Below are positions 59,111 through 64,000 of a stretch of DNA of 64,000 bases, in pieces (position 1 is the first letter of the stretch; the number at the start of each line of letters is the position of its first letter). Origin of the DNA: CAYNYF01 sp964401385 (GTDB lineage Bacteria > Planctomycetota > Phycisphaerae > SM23-33); assembly GCA_964401385.1 (NCBI GenBank), contig CAYNYF010000003.1, positions 1-64,000 on the forward strand. Direction: 5' to 3'. Made by a program: the position numbers and the translations under genes. The notes below the pieces were generated by a model. The model was not told the origin of the DNA, did not search any database, and saw nothing but the letters and a program-made list of their open reading frames with translations.

Positions 59111-59157
59111 CTGCGTAATGCGGATTGCGGATTCGGCGAGGCGCAGGTTGGTCGGCG

Positions 59158-59586
59158 ATGGCTGAGGAGTTTTACACAAGCAGCCCGGAAGAGACGGTCG
59201 CGCTGGGCGAAAGGCTGGCCCGGCGCTTCCGAGCGGGCGATCTGGTCGCCCTGGTGGGCGAGCTGGGCTCGGGCAAGACCGTCCTCGTCCGCGGCGTGGC
59301 GCTTGGCCTCGGTGTGGAAGACGAGCGGCTGGTATCCTCGCCTTCCTACGTTCTGGTCAGGGAATACGCCGGGCGGGTGCCGATCTTTCACGTGGATCTC
59401 TATCGCCTAAGCGCGCCGGCGGCGGAGCTGGACGAGCTGGGGCTTGCTGAGATGCTCGCGGCCGGCGTGGTCGTGGTCGAGTGGGCCGACCGGGCGGCCG
59501 AGGCCCTGCCGCGTCCGCACTGGCGCGTCACCATCGAAGTCACGGCCGCGGAGTCCAGGCGATTCGCGATTGAGCGCATCGGTTGA
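59158..59586 (+). CDS. tsaE: tRNA threonylcarbamoyladenosine biosynthesis ATPase TsaE
   Basis: TsaE, 142 residues, ATPase needed with TsaB and TsaD for t6A modification of tRNAs. P-loop is GELGSGKTVLVRG, then SSPSYVLVREY, HVDLYRL and VVEWADRA. The ATG at 59158 is chosen over a TTG 11 codons upstream. It lies 47 bases after thiL and 54 before argB. tsaB and tsaD are not in this window. Confidence 0.94.
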   Translation: MAEEFYTSSPEETVALGERLARRFRAGDLVALVGELGSGKTVLVRGVALGLGVEDERLVSSPSYVLVREYAGRVPIFHVDLYRLSAPAAELDELGLAEMLAAGVVVVEWADRAAEALPRPHWRVTIEVTAAESRRFAIERIG

Positions 59587-59640
59587 CACGGTCGAAGCGG
59601 GAATGTAGCTTTGCGTCTTCTCTTTTAGGAGCGGCAATAG

Positions 59641-60513
59641 GTGGAAGAGGCCATTGCCAAGGCCAGGGTCTTGATCGAAGCGCTGGACTACGTTCAGCGG
59701 TTCGCCGACAAGATCGTCGTGATCAAGATGGGCGGGTCGGTGATGGACGACGAGCAGGCCATGAGCGACCTGCTCACCGACGTGGTGTTCATGAATACGG
59801 TGGGCCTGCGGCCGGTGATCGTTCACGGCGGCGGCAAGGCCATCAGCGCCGCGATGGAGGAACGAGGGCTGGAGGTGCAGTTCGTCCAGGGCCGGCGGTA
59901 CACCGACCAGCGGACCCTCGCCGTCGTCGAGCACGTGCTGTGCAGCCAGATCAACCGCAGCATCGTCACGTTGATTGAGACCCTCGGCTCCGGCGCCATG
60001 GGGCTGCACACGCTCAGCAGTTGCGTGCTGTTCGCCGAGAAACTGTTCCTGGAAGAGGACGGCCGGAAGATCGATCTGGGCTTCGTCGGTCGCGTGACCA
60101 GCGTCAACGCCCGGCTGATCGAACTGCTGTGCGAGGCCGATACCATCCCGGTGATCGCCCCGCTGGCCCGCGACCGCACCGGCGGCAAGCTCAACTGCAA
60201 CGCCGACACCGCCGCCGGCGAGGTGGCCGCGGCCGTGAAGGCCGAGAAGCTCGTCGTCGTCTCCGACACCCACGGCATCCGCGCCGACCGGGACGATCCC
60301 GAAAGCACCATCAGCGACGCCGGCGAACAGCAGATCCGAGGGATGATCGACGCCGGCACCATCAGCTCCGGCATGCTGCCGAAGGTGGAGGCCTGCCTGC
60401 GGGCGCTGGACTCCGGCGTCAAGCGCGCCCACATCATCGACGGGCGCTTCGCCCATTCCCTGCTGCTGGAGATCTATACGGCCGCGGGGGTGGGAACCGT
60501 GATTCACAAGTAG
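59641..60513 (+). CDS. argB: Acetylglutamate kinase
   Basis: ArgB, 290 residues, phosphorylates N-acetylglutamate in arginine synthesis. Signatures: KIVVIKMGGSVMDD, VIVHGGGKAIS, LVVVSDTHGIRAD and GTISSGMLPKVEACLRA. GTG start with AGGAG upstream (alternative codons downstream are not supported). argF follows 53 bases later, so argB-argF form a unit that with argH (3.8 kb upstream) covers three arginine steps. Confidence 0.95.
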   Translation: MEEAIAKARVLIEALDYVQRFADKIVVIKMGGSVMDDEQAMSDLLTDVVFMNTVGLRPVIVHGGGKAISAAMEERGLEVQFVQGRRYTDQRTLAVVEHVLCSQINRSIVTLIETLGSGAMGLHTLSSCVLFAEKLFLEEDGRKIDLGFVGRVTSVNARLIELLCEADTIPVIAPLARDRTGGKLNCNADTAAGEVAAAVKAEKLVVVSDTHGIRADRDDPESTISDAGEQQIRGMIDAGTISSGMLPKVEACLRALDSGVKRAHIIDGRFAHSLLLEIYTAAGVGTVIHK

Positions 60514-60566
60514 GCGGCAGCTAACAGGGGACAGTGACTACGGGAATCTTGGCTGAACGGTAGGAA

Positions 60567-61490
60567 ATGAAGGACTTCATAGCAATCGGCGATTTCACGG
60601 GCAAGCAGCTCGGAGGGCTGCTCCAGCGGGCCGTCGCGGATAAGAAGCTCTTTCGGACCGGCAAGCTCCCGGCCAGTTGTCAGCGGAAGGTGCTGGCTCT
60701 GATTTTCGAGAAGCCTTCCTTGCGGACGCGCGTGAGTTTTGAAGCGGGCATGGCACAGCTCGGCGGGGCCGCGATCCACTTGGCCGGGGCGGACATCGGC
60801 CTGGGGACGCGCGAGCCGGTGCGGGACGTCGCCCGCGTGGTCGGGCGGATGTGCGACGCGATCGTGGCGCGGACCTTCAGCCATGAAACGGTGCGGGAGC
60901 TGGCCGAGTTCTCGGGCGCTCCGGTGATCAACGCCCTGACGGATTATTCCCATCCGTGCCAGGCGATGGCGGACGCCATGACGGCGATGGAGATCTTCGG
61001 CGACCTGGCCGGGGCGAGGGTGGCCTTCATCGGCGACGGCAACAACGTCGCCCGGTCGCTGGCGATGCTATGCGCCAAGCTCGGTGCCGATTTCGTCCTG
61101 GCCTGCCCGGAAGGATACGAGTTGGAGCGGGAATTTGTGGCCGGGCTCTCCGCGGCCGGGCCGGGGTCCTACGCGCTGAGCCGCCAGCCGCGCGAAGCGG
61201 TCAGCGACGCCAAGATCGTCTACACCGACACCTGGATCTCGATGGGCCAGGAGGCCGAAAAGGAGAATCGCGTCGCGGCATTCAAGGGCTTTCAGGTCGA
61301 CGAGGAATTGATGAAGGCCGCCCCGGCCGACGCCGTGGTCATGCACTGTCTGCCGGCGTATCGCGGCTATGAGATCTCCGAGGCCGTGATGGAGGCCCAC
61401 GGCGAGACCATCTTCGCCCAGGCCGAGAACCGCCTGCACTTCCAGCGAACGCTGCTGAACGTGCTGATCGCCGAAGGGGGAATCAAGTAA
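60567..61490 (+). CDS. argF: Ornithine carbamoyltransferase
   Basis: ArgF/OTC, 307 residues, forms citrulline from ornithine and carbamoyl phosphate. Carbamoyl-phosphate motif EKPSLRTRVSFE, HPCQAMADAMT, FIGDGNNVA and the ornithine motif MHCLPAYRGYEI. The substrate carbamoyl phosphate would come from CarAB at the left end of the window. ATG at 60567; last gene of the arginine cluster. Confidence 0.95.
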   Translation: MKDFIAIGDFTGKQLGGLLQRAVADKKLFRTGKLPASCQRKVLALIFEKPSLRTRVSFEAGMAQLGGAAIHLAGADIGLGTREPVRDVARVVGRMCDAIVARTFSHETVRELAEFSGAPVINALTDYSHPCQAMADAMTAMEIFGDLAGARVAFIGDGNNVARSLAMLCAKLGADFVLACPEGYELEREFVAGLSAAGPGSYALSRQPREAVSDAKIVYTDTWISMGQEAEKENRVAAFKGFQVDEELMKAAPADAVVMHCLPAYRGYEISEAVMEAHGETIFAQAENRLHFQRTLLNVLIAEGGIK

Positions 61491-61651
61491 TTGGCGATTG
61501 CGGATTGGAAGCCCGGTAGCTGGCTCCGTCCTGCGAGCAACGATCGCGCGTCAAGAGCTGCTGGGCGGCGCCGTTGGCTGCGGGAGGGCTGCTGCCTGTC
61601 GTGGAAACTGTCAAGGCCCGGACCGACCCGCTTGAGTCGAAAGGTCATCCA

Positions 61652-63037
61652 GTGAGCAAAGCCAAGATGCCGAACATCGTTTTCATTCTCACCGACGACC
61701 AGGGCCCGTGGGCGCTGGGGTGCGCCGGAAATGAGGAGATCCGCACGCCCAATCTCGACCGGCTGGCCGGGGCGGGCGTCCGCTTCGAGAACTTCTTCTG
61801 CACCTCGCCGGTGTGCTCGCCGGCCAGGGCGTCGCTGGTGACCGGGAAGATCCCCTCCGCCCACGGCGTGCACGACTGGATCCGCGAGCGGAACATGCCC
61901 CCGCGGCCGGTGGCGTATTTGGAGGGAATGACCTGCTACACCGACCTGCTGGCCGGGGCCGGCTACACCGTGGGCCTCAGCGGCAAGTGGCACCTCGGCG
62001 ACAGCCTCGCGCCCCAGCACGGCTTTTCCCACTGGTTCTGCATGCCCACCGGCGGCAGCAAGTACAACGACGCCGAGATGATCCGCGACGGCGAGGTCCA
62101 GGTCTGCGGCGGCTATCTCAGCGACGTGATCGCCGACGACGCCATCGCCTTCGTTGACGCCAACAAGGACCGAACCTTTTATCTGAGCGTGCACTTCAAT
62201 GCCCCGCACTCGCCGTGGGACGGCCACCCGGCGGACATCGTCGATTCCTACGACGACTGCCCGTTCAAGTCCTGCCCGCAGGAGGCGGCCCACCCCTGGA
62301 TTAACCCGGTCATGCGGCGGCATCTGGGCAACCGCGATTCGCTGAAGGGCTACTTCGCGGCCGTGACGGCCATGGACCTCAACGTCGGGCGGATTCTCCA
62401 GAAGCTGGCCGAGCTGGGCCTCCGCGAAAAGACGCTGGTGGTCTTTTCCGGCGACAACGGCTTTTCCTGCGGGCATCACGGCTTCTGGGGCAAGGGCAAC
62501 GGCACTCGCCCGCTGAACATGTACGAAAACTCCGTCAAGGTGCCGCTGATCGTCAGCCATCCCGGGCGCGTCCCGGCCGGGAAGGTCAGCGACGCCATGG
62601 TCAGCCAGTACGATTTCATGCCCACGCTGCTGGAGTATCTCGGCCTGCCGGCCGTGGACGATCCGCTGCTGCCCGGGCGCAGCTTCGCGGGCGTGCTTGC
62701 GGGAAAGACCGATCAGGCCGCCGAGGAGGTGGTCGTCTACGACGAGTACGGCCCGGTGCGGATGATCCGCACGCCGGAGTGGAAGTACGTCCACCGCTAC
62801 CCCTACGGCCCCCACGAGCTGTACGACCTTGTCGGCGACGCCGACGAGCGAGACAACCTCATCGATGACAAGTCCAGGCGGCCGGTCGTGGCGGAGATGC
62901 GGAAGCGATTGTCCGATTGGTTCGCCCGGTACGTCGATGCCCGGCTCGACGGGGCGAAGCTGCCGGTGGACGGGGCCGGGCAGGTCGAGCGGATCGATCG
63001 GGACCACTGCGGCGAGGAGGCGTTTCACAGCGACTGA
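61652..63037 (+). CDS. Cys-type sulfatase
   Basis: Formylglycine-dependent sulfatase, 461 residues. Metal site Asp15-Asp16 in LTDDQGPWALGCAGN; the formylglycine precursor is Cys55 in CSPARASL (Arg59 completes CxPxR). GKWHLGD, FSGDNGFSCGHHGFWGKG and YENSVKVPLIVSHPG are further active-site pieces. GTG at 61652 with AAAGG upstream; an ATG five codons on is also possible. There is no signal peptide, so it is predicted cytosolic, unusual for planctomycete sulfatases. Its Cys can be matured by the enzyme at 22844-24118. Substrate unknown. Confidence 0.92.
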   Translation: MSKAKMPNIVFILTDDQGPWALGCAGNEEIRTPNLDRLAGAGVRFENFFCTSPVCSPARASLVTGKIPSAHGVHDWIRERNMPPRPVAYLEGMTCYTDLLAGAGYTVGLSGKWHLGDSLAPQHGFSHWFCMPTGGSKYNDAEMIRDGEVQVCGGYLSDVIADDAIAFVDANKDRTFYLSVHFNAPHSPWDGHPADIVDSYDDCPFKSCPQEAAHPWINPVMRRHLGNRDSLKGYFAAVTAMDLNVGRILQKLAELGLREKTLVVFSGDNGFSCGHHGFWGKGNGTRPLNMYENSVKVPLIVSHPGRVPAGKVSDAMVSQYDFMPTLLEYLGLPAVDDPLLPGRSFAGVLAGKTDQAAEEVVVYDEYGPVRMIRTPEWKYVHRYPYGPHELYDLVGDADERDNLIDDKSRRPVVAEMRKRLSDWFARYVDARLDGAKLPVDGAGQVERIDRDHCGEEAFHSD

Positions 63038-63072
63038 GGCCCGGCGGCTTCGGCCGCGCGGCTCTCGGACGC

Positions 63073-63981
63073 ATGCGAGATCCGGCCATGGACGACGACA
63101 AGGCGATGGTGTTCCGCCGGCCGATCACCGGTTTCGTCTGCCCCCAGGGCGCGGAAATGATCGAACAGGTCATCGCGACCATGGGCGAGATCGGCTACGG
63201 GGGCATAGACTTCGGCCCGGCGGGGAAGTTCGTCAGCAGCCGCCAGACCCCGCGGCTTCAGGCGATCGCGCGGCTGGCCGAAAGCGCCGGGCTGACGCGC
63301 AACGCCACCCACTATCGCGACTACGGCTTCGATTTCCTCGAGGACAACGCGTCCAAGGCGTCCTTCCTCCTACACGCGGCCGAGGATCTCGAAATCGCCG
63401 CCCAGCTCGGCTGCCAAAGCGTCGCCTTTCACGTGGGGGCCATCGAGGGCGCTTCCTCGCGGGCGTGCCTCGACGCCAACGCCGAGGTCTTCGCCGAACT
63501 GGCGCCGCTCGGGAAGAAGCTTGGCCTGCTCTTATGCCTGGAGAACCATTTCCGCCGGCCGTTCGGGCGGACGGTGCCGGAGCTGCTGGCAATCCTGGAG
63601 GCGGTCGGCTCGCCGGCGCTGGCCATCTGCGTGGACACCGGACACGCCGCCCTGGTGGGCACGCCGGCGGGGGAGATGATCCGCCAGGCCGGAAGCCGCC
63701 TGGGCATGCTGCACCTGTGCGACAACATGGGCAGGGAGGACACCCACCTGAGTCCGGGGCTGGGCGTGGTCGACTGGTTTGCCGTCTTCTCGGCCCTGGA
63801 CGAGATCGGCTATGAGGGGCCGTTGAACATGGAGATCGGCGGGCACCACCCGCACGACAGCTTCGAGCCGACCGCCCGGGCCGGCTACCATAACCTGCTG
63901 CAACTGCTCAGCGAGTATTACGTGATCGCCAACGGGCGGAGAAAACGTCAGTACGATATTACCGATCCCCAGGATCGGTGA
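63073..63981 (+). CDS. Sugar phosphate isomerase/epimerase-like TIM barrel
   Basis: 302 residues, xylose-isomerase-like TIM barrel. Metal ligands likely include Glu in LCLENHF, Asp/His in CVDTGHAALV, His/Asp in MLHLCDN and Glu in LNMEIGG. The N-terminus is either ATG 63073 or ATG 63088. It follows the sulfatase by 35 bases; sulfatase plus isomerase suggests use of a sulfated or modified sugar, but no other catabolic gene is visible before the window ends. Confidence 0.88.
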   Translation: MRDPAMDDDKAMVFRRPITGFVCPQGAEMIEQVIATMGEIGYGGIDFGPAGKFVSSRQTPRLQAIARLAESAGLTRNATHYRDYGFDFLEDNASKASFLLHAAEDLEIAAQLGCQSVAFHVGAIEGASSRACLDANAEVFAELAPLGKKLGLLLCLENHFRRPFGRTVPELLAILEAVGSPALAICVDTGHAALVGTPAGEMIRQAGSRLGMLHLCDNMGREDTHLSPGLGVVDWFAVFSALDEIGYEGPLNMEIGGHHPHDSFEPTARAGYHNLLQLLSEYYVIANGRRKRQYDITDPQDR

Positions 63982-64000
63982 CGGCGGATCGCGCCGCCGG

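Noticed and set aside
1..64000. tRNA, rRNA, tmRNA, CRISPR arrays and insertion sequences
   Set aside because: Gaps were read by eye for cloverleaf-like sequences, repeats and transposase frames; none was found. A covariance-model search would be decisive.

Overview
The window is GC-rich, densely coded bacterial chromosome with short gaps, many 4-bp gene overlaps and frequent GTG/TTG starts. No rRNA, tRNA, CRISPR array, prophage or transposase gene was seen. The cell is a Gram-negative-type (diderm) organism: it has two LptF/LptG-type lipopolysaccharide-export permeases and a MreC-MreD-PBP2-RodA wall-elongation operon. A formylglycine sulfatase with an anaerobic sulfatase maturase, pyruvoyl-type arginine decarboxylase, Arg/Pro-rich secreted proteins and the overall gene style suggest Planctomycetota (Phycisphaerae-like). 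That placement is inference, not proof.

Layout. 1-5329 (minus): a nucleotide/carbamoyl-phosphate operon in the order carA-guaA-pyrG-carB (carB cut by the left edge). 5510-7149 (minus): lemA-htpX. 7359-9890: a mutS2 with a rearranged C-terminus. 9982-14396 (minus): aminotransferase-lptF-lptG. 14604-21605 (plus): comF-like, a large membrane/TPR protein, a secreted protein, trxB and a HAD hydrolase. 21689-26553: a CpxP/Spy-like protein, anaerobic sulfatase maturase, MFS transporter and a membrane protein. 26763-31543 (plus): mreC-mreD-mrdA-rodA. 31557-36096: DUF5658-like protein, alpha/beta hydrolase, small lipoprotein, GT2 glycosyltransferase, larC and a wrecked nucleoside-transporter gene. 36294-41692: an Old-Yellow-Enzyme/GltD fusion, a glycogen-binding-domain protein, and an ATP-grasp ligase coupled to a metallopeptidase. 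41768-43186 (minus): hisH-hisF. 43554-50337 (plus): zinc-ribbon coiled-coil protein, RNase H, dnaG, rpoD and a REC-GGDEF-HD-GYP regulator. 50334-54921: zinc-finger protein, YjbQ, B12-binding-type radical SAM protein, a secreted protein, and speB downstream of a pyruvoyl arginine decarboxylase. 55817-61490 (plus): argH, a MerR/HicB-HicA toxin-antitoxin pair, thiL, tsaE, argB, argF. 61652-63981: a sulfatase and a sugar isomerase-like TIM barrel.

How the genes connect. CarAB makes carbamoyl phosphate for ArgF; ArgB, ArgF and ArgH are steps of arginine synthesis; the pyruvoyl decarboxylase and SpeB turn arginine into agmatine and then putrescine. The anaerobic maturase at 22.8-24.1 kb would activate the cysteine-type sulfatase at 61.7 kb.

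Most notable points: GuaA has Ser in place of its catalytic Cys and lacks about 35 conserved residues of its synthetase domain, although it sits in an intact operon. MutS2 has no Smr nuclease domain and instead carries repeated coiled-coil/beta modules. A HicA toxin is paired with an antitoxin in which a MerR-type DNA-binding domain is fused to HicB, under a 9-bp inverted-repeat operator. An uncharacterised ATP-grasp/metallopeptidase pair and a CNT transporter reduced to its two ends complete the list.
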